Part shown: piece after piece, positions 1 to 8,622 of the stretch | Position numbering within the stretch: the first letter of the stretch is position 1 | How the letters are laid out: each line of letters begins with the position of its first letter | Source of the DNA: Bacillota bacterium | GTDB taxonomy: Bacteria; Bacillota; Clostridia; Acetivibrionales; DTU013 | Assembly (NCBI GenBank): GCA_023411575.1 | Contig: JAEYOP010000032.1 | Span: forward strand, 36,586 to 100,585 | Length of the DNA stretch: 64,000 bases | Direction: 5' to 3' | The notes under the pieces: generated by a model | Told to the model about the DNA's origin: nothing | Seen by the model: the letters and a program-made list of their open reading frames with translations, nothing else | The model's database searches: none | Position numbers and translations under genes: made by a program

Positions 1-764
1 AGTTTTGTCAATATAAATGGTTCTCCTTCGGTAATGCAGATGGTGTTTTCATAGTGTGCGGACAACTTTCCGTCTGCCGTAACCACCGTCCATTTATCGC
101 CAAGGGATTTGACTTCAAATGTGCCCTGGTTCACCATCGGCTCGATGCATATGGTCATTCCCGCTTCCAGCCTCGGGCCCCTTTCCCGCGTTTCATAATT
201 GGGGATCTGGGGAGGCTCGTGCATCTCCTTCCCGATACCGTGGCCGACGTAATCCTTTACGACCGAATAACCCGCTTGCTCGACAACCTGCTGAACGGCT
301 CTGGAGATATCGACGATCCGGTTTCCCTTCACGGCTTTTTTCATCCCCTCAAAGAAGCTTTGCTCCGTTACCCGGATCAGTCTCAGCGCTTCCTCCGAAA
401 CCTTTCCCACCGGAAAGGTCCTTGCGGCGTCGCCGTGAAACCCGCCGTAACAGGCTCCCATATCGATACTAATAATATCTCCATCTTTTAACTCTCTTAA
501 ACCCGGAATCCCGTGGATTACCTCGTTGTTGACCGAGGCACAGATGGTTCCGGGAAAATCGATGCCGCCCCTGAATGCACATTTTACCCCTTTAAAGGTA
601 GGTGTCGCGTTCCGGCTCAATATATACCGTTCTGCAATGCTGTCCAGTTCCTTCGTGGTTACTCCGGGCCTGACCGCATCCCCGACCAGCTTGAGCGCTT
701 CGGCCACAATCTCGCCTGCGTGGCTCATCCATTCCAGTTCTGCCTTTGACTTTATTGATATCAT
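1..764 (-). CDS. map: Methionine aminopeptidase type I (3' end cut by window edge)
   Basis: Removes the initiator methionine from nascent proteins in the cytosol. Reading the minus strand from the ATG at 764-762 gives an open frame of 254 codons to the window edge. It contains the family metal-ligand motifs: SIDMGA (first Asp), a GDAARTF stretch (second Asp), GHGIG (His), and IEPM (Glu), ending in EPFILTK. The family is about 250 residues, so only the last residue or two and the stop lie outside. The ATG overlaps the adk stop (ATGA), indicating translational coupling in the secY-adk-map tail of the ribosomal operon. Confidence 0.93.
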   Translation of the reverse strand, partial: MISIKSKAELEWMSHAGEIVAEALKLVGDAVRPGVTTKELDSIAERYILSRNATPTFKGVKCAFRGGIDFPGTICASVNNEVIHGIPGLRELKDGDIISIDMGACYGGFHGDAARTFPVGKVSEEALRLIRVTEQSFFEGMKKAVKGNRIVDISRAVQQVVEQAGYSVVKDYVGHGIGKEMHEPPQIPNYETRERGPRLEAGMTICIEPMVNQGTFEVKSLGDKWTVVTADGKLSAHYENTICITEGEPFILTK

Positions 765-1411
765 AATTTTAAACCCAACGCCCTATATGCTTCGGTCTTT
801 GTATCCTCGATCCGTTCCTGGCCCCGGATCGCGACCAGCTTGCCTTTTTCCCTGTAATACCCGATCAACGGTTCGGTCTGGGTATGATAGGTTTTCAGCC
901 GGTTGATGACCGTTTCCTCCCGGTCATCCTCCCTCTGGACCAGCCCTGCGCCGCAGGCCTGGCAGATTCCGTCCCTGGCCTGCTCGCTGTACTCGATATG
1001 ATAGCTCATATTGCACTCCGGGCAAACCCTTCTTCCGGAAAGCCTCTTGATGATCACGCCGTCATCGACGACCAGATCCAGAACATGGTCCAATGCCGTT
1101 CCCATTTCCGCCAGCATGCCGTCCAGGCTTTCCGCCTGGGCGATGGTCCTGGGGAAGCCGTCGAGGATAAAGCCCTTCTTGCAGTCTTCCTGCTGCAGCC
1201 TGTCTTTCACGATCCCGATCGTGACTTCATCGGGGACAAGAGCACCTTTGTCGATGTATTCCTTTGCGAGTTTTCCCAAAGGGGTTCCACCCTTTATATT
1301 GCTTCTGAATATGTCGCCGGTGGAAATGTGCGGGACCTGCAGCTTTTGTGCAAGGTTCACTGCCTGCGTCCCTTTTCCGGCGCCCGGCGCACCCAATATA
1401 ACAAGTCTCAT
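761..1411 (-). CDS. adk: Adenylate kinase
   Basis: Interconverts ATP + AMP and 2 ADP. The P-loop GAPGAGKG lies at the N terminus and the lid carries a four-cysteine zinc site (CPEC ... CQAC), as in Gram-positive adenylate kinases. An in-frame ATG 16 codons upstream exists, but the ATG at 1411 is preceded by GAAGGGAAGG at proper spacing and gives the family N terminus MRLVILGAPG, with 216 residues. It lies about 110 nt after secY and overlaps map by four bases. It is probably expressed from the ribosomal operon. Confidence 0.95.
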   Translation of the reverse strand: MRLVILGAPGAGKGTQAVNLAQKLQVPHISTGDIFRSNIKGGTPLGKLAKEYIDKGALVPDEVTIGIVKDRLQQEDCKKGFILDGFPRTIAQAESLDGMLAEMGTALDHVLDLVVDDGVIIKRLSGRRVCPECNMSYHIEYSEQARDGICQACGAGLVQREDDREETVINRLKTYHTQTEPLIGYYREKGKLVAIRGQERIEDTKTEAYRALGLKL

Positions 1412-1520
1412 GTCATCCTTCCCTTCAACCTCTGCAGGCTTAAAACCCGGTGTCTGCAAGCCGACAAAACCGGTTCGGCAGCTATACCGGTTGGTATACC
1501 CGCCGGACCGGCATCCATTT

Positions 1521-2819
1521 TTATTCCAGGAATCCTTTGTAATGCCTCATGAGCATCTGGGATTCGATCTGCTTCACCGTATCGAGGGCAACACCGACGA
1601 GGATCAGCACCGCGGTGCCTCCAAACCACATGCCGGATATGTTTGTCACATTTCCGAGGATGATCGGGAATACCGTGATCACTGCCAGGAACAAGCCTCC
1701 GAACCAGGTGATCCGGTTGAGCACCTTCGATATATAATCGGAGGTTGCCTTTCCGGGCCGGTAACCGGGGATGAAGCCGCCGTTCTTTTTCATGTTGTTC
1801 GCAATCTCGATCGGGTTGAACTGGATCACCGAATAGAAGAAGGTGAAGAACAGGATCAGAGCCGCATAGACTAGGATATACACTACGCTCTTTTCAGGGT
1901 TCTTCAATGCATTGACAAACCAGTTGTCCTGATGCGCAAAGAACATGGTAATGATGGTCGACGGGAACATCATGATGGACATGGCGAAGATGATCGGAAT
2001 AACGCCTGCCAGGTTGACCTTGATCGGCAGATGCGTGCTCTGTCCGCCATACATCTTTCTTCCGACGACCCGCTTTGCATACTGGATCGGGATTCTTCTT
2101 TCCGCCTGCTGAACCCAGATAACACCGGCGATGACGCCGACAAACAGGACCAGTACGATCGCGATAACGATGATACCGAATACGCCCTGTCCGAAATTGC
2201 CAAGCTTGTAGTTGTCAACGATCGCAAGAGCGCCCTGGGGCCCCCTTGATACGATACCTGCGAAAATGATAAGGGATATGCCGTTTCCGATACCGAATTC
2301 GTTGATCTGCTCACCGAGCCACATCAGGAATGCGGTACCTGCCGTAAAGGTCAGCGTGATCGTCAGAAAGCTCCATATGGAACCGCCGTCTGCAACGCCG
2401 CCCTGGGCCTGTGTAGTGATATAAAGGGCAACAGCCTGGATAAAGCCGAGTACGACTGTGCCGTATCTTACATACTGCTGGATGATCTTCCTTCCTTCGT
2501 CGCCTTCCTTCTGCAATCTTTCGAGAGCAGGGATGGCGACTGTCAGAAGCTGCATGATGATTGACGAGTTGATGTATGGTGTAATACTCATTGCAAAAAT
2601 TGTTGCAAGTTTGAAAGATCCGCCTGATACGATATCAAGAAATCCGCCGAGGGACCCTGCCGAATTGAGCAGGTTCGTGAATACGGCCGCATCGATGCCC
2701 GGATTCGGAATATGCCCGCCGATTCGGTATACGATCAGCATTGCCACGGTGAATAGGATCTTTTTGCGCAAATCGGGGATTTTCCACGCATTGCGCAGAG
2801 TCTCCAGCATTCCGCCCAT
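1521..2819 (-). CDS. secY: Preprotein translocase subunit SecY
   Basis: Central pore of the Sec translocon in the cytoplasmic membrane. The 432 residues are strongly hydrophobic with about ten membrane segments. The N terminus is the family's amphipathic start (ETLRNAWKIPDLRKKILFT) and the plug/TM1 region IGGHIPNPGID follows. The loop with YAKRVVGRKMYGGQSTHLP is the conserved cytosolic SecA/ribosome-binding loop. The start ATG follows AGAGGTGG and is one base from the rplO stop, so the two are likely coupled. Confidence 0.96.
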   Translation of the reverse strand: MGGMLETLRNAWKIPDLRKKILFTVAMLIVYRIGGHIPNPGIDAAVFTNLLNSAGSLGGFLDIVSGGSFKLATIFAMSITPYINSSIIMQLLTVAIPALERLQKEGDEGRKIIQQYVRYGTVVLGFIQAVALYITTQAQGGVADGGSIWSFLTITLTFTAGTAFLMWLGEQINEFGIGNGISLIIFAGIVSRGPQGALAIVDNYKLGNFGQGVFGIIVIAIVLVLFVGVIAGVIWVQQAERRIPIQYAKRVVGRKMYGGQSTHLPIKVNLAGVIPIIFAMSIMMFPSTIITMFFAHQDNWFVNALKNPEKSVVYILVYAALILFFTFFYSVIQFNPIEIANNMKKNGGFIPGYRPGKATSDYISKVLNRITWFGGLFLAVITVFPIILGNVTNISGMWFGGTAVLILVGVALDTVKQIESQMLMRHYKGFLE

Positions 2820-2820
2820 A

Positions 2821-3264
2821 CTATACCACCTCTACCTTTCCTCCTGCAGCCTCAATCTTTTCCGAAGCTGTCTTTGTAAATCTTGCCGCCTGGACAGTGA
2901 GCTTCTTCGTAATTTCTCCGTTGCCGAGAACGGATACGCCGTCATACAGTTTCTTTACGATTCCCTTTTCCTTTAGGAGCTCGCCGTTGACAACGGTTCC
3001 ATCCTCAAATACATTCAGGGCCGCAACGTTTACTTCCGCGTAAACGCTGGCAAAGTCCTTGTTATTGAAACCCCTCTTGGGTACCCGTCTGTAGAGAGGC
3101 ATTTGTCCGCCTTCGAAACCAGGCCTTACGCCGCCGCCGGCACGTGCATTCTGACCCTTGTGGCCGTGACCGCCGGTTTTTCCGTTACCGGAACCAACGC
3201 CTCTGCCCTTTCTGGTCGGAGCTTTCTTTGCGCCCGCTGCAGGTTGCAATTCATGTAGTTTCAA
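2821..3264 (-). CDS. rplO: 50S ribosomal protein L15 (uL15)
   Basis: Large-subunit assembly protein. The glycine- and lysine-rich N terminus (RKGRGVGSGNGKTGGHGHKG) and the C-terminal globular part are typical. I place the start at the TTG at 3264, giving MKLHELQPAAG, the usual family N terminus and 147 residues. A GTG three codons further upstream lies inside the Shine-Dalgarno sequence AAGGGAGG itself and so cannot be the start; TTG sits eight bases after it. Confidence 0.95.
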   Translation of the reverse strand: MKLHELQPAAGAKKAPTRKGRGVGSGNGKTGGHGHKGQNARAGGGVRPGFEGGQMPLYRRVPKRGFNNKDFASVYAEVNVAALNVFEDGTVVNGELLKEKGIVKKLYDGVSVLGNGEITKKLTVQAARFTKTASEKIEAAGGKVEVV

Positions 3265-3278
3265 CTTGTACACCTCCC

Positions 3279-3458
3279 TTATATTTCTTCTACGGATACC
3301 ATGTGCGATACCGTTTTGATCATTCCTCTGATCTGGGGGTTATCCGGCTGTTCCACCGAACTTCCGATCTTTTTCAAACCGAGAGCGGCTACCGTCGCTT
3401 TCTGGTTTGCCAGTTTTTTGTTTGTGCTTTTTAAAAGCGTTATTTTCAGTTTTGCCAC
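3279..3458 (-). CDS. rpmD: 50S ribosomal protein L30 (uL30)
   Basis: Short gene between rplO and rpsE. From a GTG start at 3458 it reads 59 residues beginning VAKLKITLLKSTN and ending SHMVSVEEI before TAA, matching the length and the KxxxxQKATVxALGLKKIGSSVEQPDNPQIRGM pattern of bacterial L30. AGGAGG lies just upstream of the GTG. It is separated from rplO by 14 bases and from rpsE by 12 bases, the usual spc operon order. Confidence 0.95.
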   Translation of the reverse strand: MAKLKITLLKSTNKKLANQKATVAALGLKKIGSSVEQPDNPQIRGMIKTVSHMVSVEEI

Positions 3459-3470
3459 TGTAGTATCCTC

Positions 3471-3971
3471 CTAACCCAGTATTTCTTCAGCGGTTTTACC
3501 GCGAAGTCTGGCTACCTCTTCAACCGTCTTCAGTTGAGAAAGTGCCTGGATCGTTGCGTTGACCATGTTGATCGGGTTGTTGGAACCGAGTGACTTTGTC
3601 CTGATATCGCGAATACCGGCCAATTCGAGGACCGCTCTTACAGGGCCGCCTGCGATAACACCAGTACCGGGGCCTGCCGGCTTCAGGAGAACTCTCCCTG
3701 CGCCATATTCGCCGATGGCTTCGTGGGGGATCGTTGTTTCCACAAGGGGAACCTTGATCAGATTCTTCTTTGCATCATCAATCCCTTTCCGGATCGCATC
3801 GGGGATTTCAGCAGCTTTTCCCATTCCGCTTCCGATGTAGCCGTTTTCATCGCCGACTACGACCAGAGCGCTGAAACGGAAATTCCTACCGCCCTTGACA
3901 ACCTTGGTAACACGTCCTATTTTAACGACCTTTTCCTTAAGATCCAATGCTCCAGCATCAATACGCTGCAA
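3471..3971 (-). CDS. rpsE: 30S ribosomal protein S5 (uS5)
   Basis: Small-subunit accuracy protein. The 166 residues contain the double-stranded RNA binding-like S5 N domain (VKGGRNFRFSALVVVGDENG) and the C domain with GSNNPINMVNATI. The start codon is TTG at 3971, seven bases after AAGGAGGG; an ATG nearer the Shine-Dalgarno is out of frame and closes quickly. It lies between rplR and rpmD as in other Bacillota. Confidence 0.95.
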   Translation of the reverse strand: MQRIDAGALDLKEKVVKIGRVTKVVKGGRNFRFSALVVVGDENGYIGSGMGKAAEIPDAIRKGIDDAKKNLIKVPLVETTIPHEAIGEYGAGRVLLKPAGPGTGVIAGGPVRAVLELAGIRDIRTKSLGSNNPINMVNATIQALSQLKTVEEVARLRGKTAEEILG

Positions 3972-4000
3972 TGTTCATCCCTCCTTATTCAAACTTGTTT

Positions 4001-4369
4001 TTAGAATTCAAGTCCTGCTTCCCTCGCGCCTTCGGCGAGTTCCTTGATTCTACCGTGGTACAAGTAGCCGCCCCTGTCGAAAACGACCTGCTTGATACCC
4101 TTATCCACTGCCTTCTGGCCGATCAGCTTGCCGACTTCCCTGGCGGCTTCCTTGTTTCCGCCGCTGGCCAGCTTGCCCTTGAGTGCTTCGTCAAGTGTGG
4201 AGGCTGCGACAAGAGTGGTTCCTGTCGTATCGTCTATGACCTGCACGTATATATTCTTTAAGCTTCTGAAAACATTGAGCCTTGGACGCTCGGGAATGCC
4301 TTCGATCTTCTTGCGCACCCGGTCATGTTTCCTCAGCCTGATTTCGTTTTTGTTGGGCTTGTTAATCAT
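4001..4369 (-). CDS. rplR: 50S ribosomal protein L18 (uL18)
   Basis: 5S rRNA binding protein of the large subunit. It has 122 residues, with the conserved RPRLNVFRSLKNIYVQVIDD core and the C-terminal VVFDRGGYLYHGRIKELAEGAREAGLEF signature. The start ATG follows a GGAG-type site 17 bases after rplF. Position between rplF and rpsE is canonical. Confidence 0.96.
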   Translation of the reverse strand: MINKPNKNEIRLRKHDRVRKKIEGIPERPRLNVFRSLKNIYVQVIDDTTGTTLVAASTLDEALKGKLASGGNKEAAREVGKLIGQKAVDKGIKQVVFDRGGYLYHGRIKELAEGAREAGLEF

Positions 4370-4386
4370 TTATTTTCAGCTCCCTC

Positions 4387-4935
4387 CTACTTCTTGCCTT
4401 TGGCGCCGGTCTTGCCTTCCTTGCGCCTGATTACCTCGGTCTCATACTTGATGCCTTTGCCCTTGTAAACCTCAGGCTCCCTCTTCGTCCTGATTTTGGC
4501 GGCAAATTCACCGACCTCCTGCTTGTCGCAGCCTTTTACGATGAGCTTGTTCGGAGCCGGGACATCAACTGTGATCCCTGCCGGCTCATCCATTTCCACC
4601 GGATGCGAATAGCCGAGAGTGAGAACGAGCTTCTTGCCTTGCTTCTGGGCCCTGTAGCCAACACCGTTGATTTCCAGCGCTTTCTCAAAGCCCTTTGTGA
4701 CGCCTTCCACCATATTATTCACCAGAGTCCTGGTCAATCCATGGAGGGATTTGTGGATCTTGTTGTCGGAAGGCCTTTCAACCGTGATCGTCGTGCCTTC
4801 TTTTTTAATTATCATATCCCCGTGCAGCTCTTTTGTCAAAGTGCCTTTGGGACCTTTTACAGTAACTACGTTGTCTTTGATATCAACGTTTACGCCTGCG
4901 GGTATTTCAATAGGCATTTTACCTATTCTTGACAT
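4387..4935 (-). CDS. rplF: 50S ribosomal protein L6 (uL6)
   Basis: Large-subunit protein near the GTPase centre. It has 182 residues, starting MSRIGKMPIEIP, with two similar half-domains and a C-terminal YKGKGIKYETEVIRRKEGKTG that is the L6 signature. AGGAGG precedes the ATG. About 80 nt separate it from rpsH. Confidence 0.96.
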   Translation of the reverse strand: MSRIGKMPIEIPAGVNVDIKDNVVTVKGPKGTLTKELHGDMIIKKEGTTITVERPSDNKIHKSLHGLTRTLVNNMVEGVTKGFEKALEINGVGYRAQKQGKKLVLTLGYSHPVEMDEPAGITVDVPAPNKLIVKGCDKQEVGEFAAKIRTKREPEVYKGKGIKYETEVIRRKEGKTGAKGKK

Positions 4936-5014
4936 TTAAAGCACCTCCTGTTCTTGAGATTATGAGCCCTTTCGGACCCTTTTCAGAAACGGTATAAATC
5001 CGGTCCGCTCGATC

Positions 5015-5413
5015 TTACCAGATGAACGCGAGCACTTCGCCGCCGATTCCTTCCGTCCTTGCCTTCTTGTCCGTCATGATGCCCCTGGATGTGGAAATAA
5101 CAGCGATACCAAGCCCTCCGAGAACTTTCGGCAGTTCATCCTTGTTTGCGTAAACCCTCAAACCCGGTTTGCTGATTCTCTTGATGCCGGTGATGACGTT
5201 CTGTTTGTTTCCGGAATATTTGAGTGAAATCCGGATAAGACCCTGTTTTCCGTCTTCTATAAGCTCGACGTTCTTCACATAGCCCTCATCCAATAAGATC
5301 CTGGCAATATCCTTCTTGATATTGGATGCCGGTATGTCAACGGTTTCGTGCTTTGCTGAGCCGGCATTCCTGACTCTTGTCAGCATGTCAGCGATAGCGT
5401 CTGTAATCTGCAT
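5015..5413 (-). CDS. rpsH: 30S ribosomal protein S8 (uS8)
   Basis: Binds the central domain of 16S rRNA and in other bacteria represses the spc operon. The 132 residues start MQITDAIADMLTRVRNA and carry the C-terminal signature ISTSRGIMTDKKAR with a GGEVLAFIW end. AGGAGG lies upstream. It is placed between rpsN and rplF. Confidence 0.96.
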   Translation of the reverse strand: MQITDAIADMLTRVRNAGSAKHETVDIPASNIKKDIARILLDEGYVKNVELIEDGKQGLIRISLKYSGNKQNVITGIKRISKPGLRVYANKDELPKVLGGLGIAVISTSRGIMTDKKARTEGIGGEVLAFIW

Positions 5414-5437
5414 ATGTTCAACCTCCTTCCAAAATTG

Positions 5438-5623
5438 TTACCAGCTGGCCTTTTTTACGCCAGGGATCTGCCCTTTATAAGCCAGAACTCTGAAGCACAA
5501 ACGGCATACTCCATACTTCCTCATGTACGCATGAGGCCTACCGCAAAGCTTGCATCTGTTGTATGCCCTGGTACTGAATTTCGGGCTTCTTTGCTGTTTG
5601 ATGATCATTGATTTCTTTGCCAC
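5438..5623 (-). CDS. rpsN: 30S ribosomal protein S14, zinc-binding type Z (uS14)
   Basis: Small-subunit head protein. It is only 61 residues, with four cysteines in CKLCGRP and CRLCF, the zinc-ribbon form found in Gram-positives instead of the longer Cys-less paralogue. The start is GTG at 5623 behind AGGAGG. Carrying the zinc form inside the main operon supports assignment to Bacillota. No zinc-independent second copy is seen in this window. Confidence 0.96.
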   Translation of the reverse strand: MAKKSMIIKQQRSPKFSTRAYNRCKLCGRPHAYMRKYGVCRLCFRVLAYKGQIPGVKKASW

Positions 5624-5683
5624 GTTTATCCTCCTTCCATCGGGGACATTCCAGCGATTCCGGTGGTGCGTCCCCTTGCGTTA

Positions 5684-6226
5684 TCAGCCCTGGCTGAACG
5701 GCATTCCCATAAGCCTCAGAAGCTCTTTTGCTTCCTCATCCGTCTTGGCGGTGGTAACAAACACGATATCCATGCCTCTTACCTTGTCTACCTTATCATA
5801 CTCGATTTCAGGGAACATGATCTGTTCCTTGATACCCAGGGAATAATTTCCCCTTCCGTCGAACGCGTTGTTTGAAATGCCTCTGAAGTCCCTTACCCTC
5901 GGGAGTCCTACATTTACCAGCTTATCCATGAATTCATACATCTTGCTGCTGCGGAGCGTTACCTTGCAGCCGATGTTCATTCCCTCTCTGAGCTTGAAGT
6001 TTGCAATAGACTTCTTTGCCTTTGTGATAACCGGTCTCTGGCCTGTGATAGTTGCCATATCATTCACGGCTGCATCCATCGCCTTCGGATTTTCCTTCAC
6101 ATCGCCCACGCCCATGTTCAGAACGATCTTCTCGATCTTCGGGATCTGCATCGGGCTGCTGTATTTGAATTTTGCCTGCATTGCCGGAATTACTTCACTA
6201 ACGTATTTATCCTTAAGTCTAGCCAT
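5684..6226 (-). CDS. rplE: 50S ribosomal protein L5 (uL5)
   Basis: 5S rRNA-binding protein of the central protuberance. It has 180 residues. Recognised by MQIPKIEKIVLNMGVGD near the N terminus and the RVRDFRGISNNAFDGRGNYSLG signature in the middle. ATG at 6226 follows AAAGGAGG. Canonical position between rplX and rpsN. Confidence 0.96.
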   Translation of the reverse strand: MARLKDKYVSEVIPAMQAKFKYSSPMQIPKIEKIVLNMGVGDVKENPKAMDAAVNDMATITGQRPVITKAKKSIANFKLREGMNIGCKVTLRSSKMYEFMDKLVNVGLPRVRDFRGISNNAFDGRGNYSLGIKEQIMFPEIEYDKVDKVRGMDIVFVTTAKTDEEAKELLRLMGMPFSQG

Positions 6227-6257
6227 TAAACCTTAACCTCCTTTCAAGAAGAATATC

Positions 6258-6602
6258 CTATTCTTTCGATTCTTTTTCCGTGTCGATGATCTCTCCGCAC
6301 CTTTTGCATACGCGATCCTTCTGACCGTCTTCATGCACCAGCTTGGATACCTTGGTCGGAGCCTTGCACCTTTCGCAGACCAGCATGACCTTCGAGCTGC
6401 TGATGGGGGATTCCTGATGGATGATTCCTCCCTGCTGGTACCTGCTCCTGGGTTTCTTGTGCTTGGTGGACATATTGACGCCCTCTACGAGAATCATCAT
6501 TTCATCCGGTATGACTGCGAGCACCTTGCCCTTTTTGCCCTTATCCTTACCTGAGAGTACGTATACCGTATCTCCCTTTTTTACGTGTACGCTATTTGCC
6601 AC
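6258..6602 (-). CDS. rplX: 50S ribosomal protein L24 (uL24)
   Basis: Assembly-initiating large-subunit protein with an N-terminal KOW motif (VKKGDTVYVLSGKDKGKKGKV). It has 114 residues. The C-terminal part has two CxxC pairs (CERCKAP and CKRCGE), a small zinc-knuckle arrangement seen in many Gram-positive L24 proteins. Start is GTG at 6602 after GGAGG. Confidence 0.95.
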   Translation of the reverse strand: MANSVHVKKGDTVYVLSGKDKGKKGKVLAVIPDEMMILVEGVNMSTKHKKPRSRYQQGGIIHQESPISSSKVMLVCERCKAPTKVSKLVHEDGQKDRVCKRCGEIIDTEKESKE

Positions 6603-6620
6603 TTTAAGCCGCCTCCTCCC

Positions 6621-6989
6621 TTAAAGAACTTCCGGTGCGAGGGACAGGATCTTCATGTAATCCTTGTCTCTTAATTCTCTCGCAACAGGACCAAAAATAC
6701 GGGTTCCTCTGGGGTTTTTGTCTTCCTTTATGATTACTGCAGCGTTCTCGTCAAATTTGATGTACGATCCGTCGGGTCTTCTGACACCCTTTTTGGAACG
6801 AACGATGACACATTTGACCACATCGCCTTTTTTAACAACTCCGCCGGGTGTTGCATTTTTGACCGAAGCAACCACCACGTCGCCAATGTTGGCATATTTC
6901 CTCCAGGAACCGCCGAGCACCTTGATGCACATCATTTCCTTGGCTCCTGTGTTATCTGCTGATTTCAGCATGGACTGGACCTGTATCAT
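6621..6989 (-). CDS. rplN: 50S ribosomal protein L14 (uL14)
   Basis: Large-subunit protein that contacts 16S rRNA in an intersubunit bridge. The protein starts MIQVQSMLKSADNTGAKE, the family N terminus, at ATG 6989, six codons inside a longer open frame; GGAGG is correctly placed only for this ATG. It has 122 residues and ends in MKILSLAPEVL. Confidence 0.96.
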   Translation of the reverse strand: MIQVQSMLKSADNTGAKEMMCIKVLGGSWRKYANIGDVVVASVKNATPGGVVKKGDVVKCVIVRSKKGVRRPDGSYIKFDENAAVIIKEDKNPRGTRIFGPVARELRDKDYMKILSLAPEVL

Positions 6990-7026
6990 ACCAGTACCTC
7001 CTTCCAATTACTTTGAAAATCGGCTA

Positions 7027-7284
7027 TTAGCGAGCCTTTTCTATGATTTCGACGAGTCTCCACCTTTTGTCCTTGCTCAGCGGGCGGGTCTCCATAACTT
7101 TTACCTTGTCGCCGGCCTTGCACTCGTTGTTTTCATCATGGGCCTTAAGCTTGTAAGTCCTCTTGACGATCTTCTTGTACAAGGGATGTTTTACACTTGT
7201 TTCTATAGCAACAACGATCGTTTTGTCCATCTTGTCGCTGACAACCTTGCCAACCCTGGTTTTCCTCAATGCTCTCTCTTCCAA
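7027..7284 (-). CDS. rpsQ: 30S ribosomal protein S17 (uS17)
   Basis: 16S rRNA-binding assembly protein, 85 residues. It shows KTRVGKVVSDKMDKTIVVAI followed by the S17 signature in KAHDENNECKAGDKVKVMETRPLSKDKRWRL. The start is TTG at 7284, about nine bases after AAAGGAGG. It lies 20 bases after rpmC. Confidence 0.95.
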   Translation of the reverse strand: MEERALRKTRVGKVVSDKMDKTIVVAIETSVKHPLYKKIVKRTYKLKAHDENNECKAGDKVKVMETRPLSKDKRWRLVEIIEKAR

Positions 7285-7304
7285 GCAGGATGCCTCCTTT
7301 CAAC

Positions 7305-7508
7305 TTAAGCCTGAGCTCCCTTTATTTCTCTTTCCTTCAGCACGGTTTGGACACGTGCGATCGATTTCTTGCAATCCTTCAGCTTCATCGGATTTTCCAG
7401 TTGGTTCGTGACGAGCTGGAAACGAAGCTTGAACAGTTCCGATTTGAGTTCGCTCAATTCCTTCTGGAGTTCTTCCTGTGTCTTATCTCTCATTTCACTG
7501 GCTTTCAT
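7305..7508 (-). CDS. rpmC: 50S ribosomal protein L29 (uL29)
   Basis: Small two-helix protein at the nascent-chain exit tunnel, 67 residues from MKASEMRDKTQEEL to REIKGAQA. I choose ATG 7508 because the next upstream in-frame codons are GTG inside rplP and give an unusual N terminus; GGGTGG lies a few bases upstream. This start overlaps the 3' end of rplP by 14 bases, so translation is probably coupled. Confidence 0.92.
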   Translation of the reverse strand: MKASEMRDKTQEELQKELSELKSELFKLRFQLVTNQLENPMKLKDCKKSIARVQTVLKEREIKGAQA

Positions 7509-7935
7509 TCGCGTCACCACCCATTTCATTCTCGCGGGCTACGAATTTGCACTTCATCGGGAGCTTGTGCATTGCGAGCCTCATAGCTTCCTTTGCCGTC
7601 TCTTCCGTAACTCCGGCGATTTCAAATAATACTCTGCCGGGCTTCACTACTGCTACCCAGTACTCCGGTGAACCCTTACCGGAACCCATTCGGGTCTCGG
7701 CCGGCTTCTTCGTGACCGGCTTGTCAGGGAAGATCTTGATCCAAACCTGGCCGCCCCTCTTTATAAAACGAGTCATTGCTATTCTGGCCGCTTCGATCTG
7801 ATTGCTGGTAACCCATGCGGGCTCAAGTGCCTGCAGGCCGTATTCCCCATTTGAAATGAAGTTGCCCCTGGAAGCTGCACCGGTCATTCTGCCCCTGTGT
7901 ACTCTTCTGCGTTTTACTCTCTTCGGCATCAACAT
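7495..7935 (-). CDS. rplP: 50S ribosomal protein L16 (uL16)
   Basis: Large-subunit protein near the A site. It has 146 residues, beginning MLMPKRVKRRRVHRGRM and including RMGSGKGSPEYWVAVVKPGRVLFE, the L16 signature. The ATG overlaps the rpsC TAA by one base (TAATG), so the two are coupled. The 3' end overlaps rpmC. Confidence 0.96.
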   Translation of the reverse strand: MLMPKRVKRRRVHRGRMTGAASRGNFISNGEYGLQALEPAWVTSNQIEAARIAMTRFIKRGGQVWIKIFPDKPVTKKPAETRMGSGKGSPEYWVAVVKPGRVLFEIAGVTEETAKEAMRLAMHKLPMKCKFVARENEMGGDANESQ

Positions 7936-8603
7936 TAGCGATCGCCTCCTTCCGCTTTCTTTTCCTTCTTGACAGCGGGAAGAACTTCACCCTTGTATAT
8001 CCAGGTCTTTACACCGAGTTTTCCGTAGGTGGTGTTTGCTTCCGCAAAACCGTAGTCGATGTCAGCCCTGAGCGTCTGCAGCGGGATCGTTCCCTCGTGA
8101 TAATGTTCCGTTCTTGCGATTTCGGCTCCGCCAAGACGGCCGGCCACGGCGGTTTTGATTCCCTTTGCGCCGAGCTTCATTGCCCTGGACATAGCCTGCT
8201 TCATAGCTCTCCTGAAGGAAATTCTCTTCTCGAGCTGGCTTGCGATGTTTTCGGCAACCAACTGGGCGTCCGTTTCAGGAGACTTGATTTCTGTAATGTT
8301 GATGAGTACGCTTTTGCCTGTGAGCGCTTCCACTTCCTTGCGCAGCTCTTCGATTCCGGCGCCGCCCTTTCCGATTACGAGACCGGGCTTGGCTGTATGG
8401 ACATTGACCTTGATCTTGTTTGCAGCCCTTTCAATTTCCACCCTGGAAATACCGGAAATATATAATTTTTTCTTGATGAACTTCCTGATCTTGACATCTT
8501 CAACCAGAAGCTCGCTGAAGTTTTTGTCGTTGGCATACCACTTGGTATCCCAGTCCTTGATTATTCCTATTCTCAATCCGTGTGGATTTACCTTCTGGCC
8601 CAT
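7935..8603 (-). CDS. rpsC: 30S ribosomal protein S3 (uS3)
   Basis: Small-subunit head protein lining the mRNA entry. It has 222 residues with a KH domain (GLVIGKGGAGIEELRKE) and the S3 C domain (MKLGAKGIKTAVAGRLGGAEIARTE). Two adjacent ATG codons exist; the second, at 8603, is seven bases from GGAGG and gives the usual MGQKVNPHGLRIG start. Confidence 0.96.
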   Translation of the reverse strand: MGQKVNPHGLRIGIIKDWDTKWYANDKNFSELLVEDVKIRKFIKKKLYISGISRVEIERAANKIKVNVHTAKPGLVIGKGGAGIEELRKEVEALTGKSVLINITEIKSPETDAQLVAENIASQLEKRISFRRAMKQAMSRAMKLGAKGIKTAVAGRLGGAEIARTEHYHEGTIPLQTLRADIDYGFAEANTTYGKLGVKTWIYKGEVLPAVKKEKKAEGGDR

Positions 8604-8622
8604 CATCCAACCTCCTTCTGGC

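Noticed and set aside
3271..3273. GTG as start of rplO
   Set aside because: It is part of the Shine-Dalgarno sequence itself; TTG at 3264 fits spacing and family N terminus.
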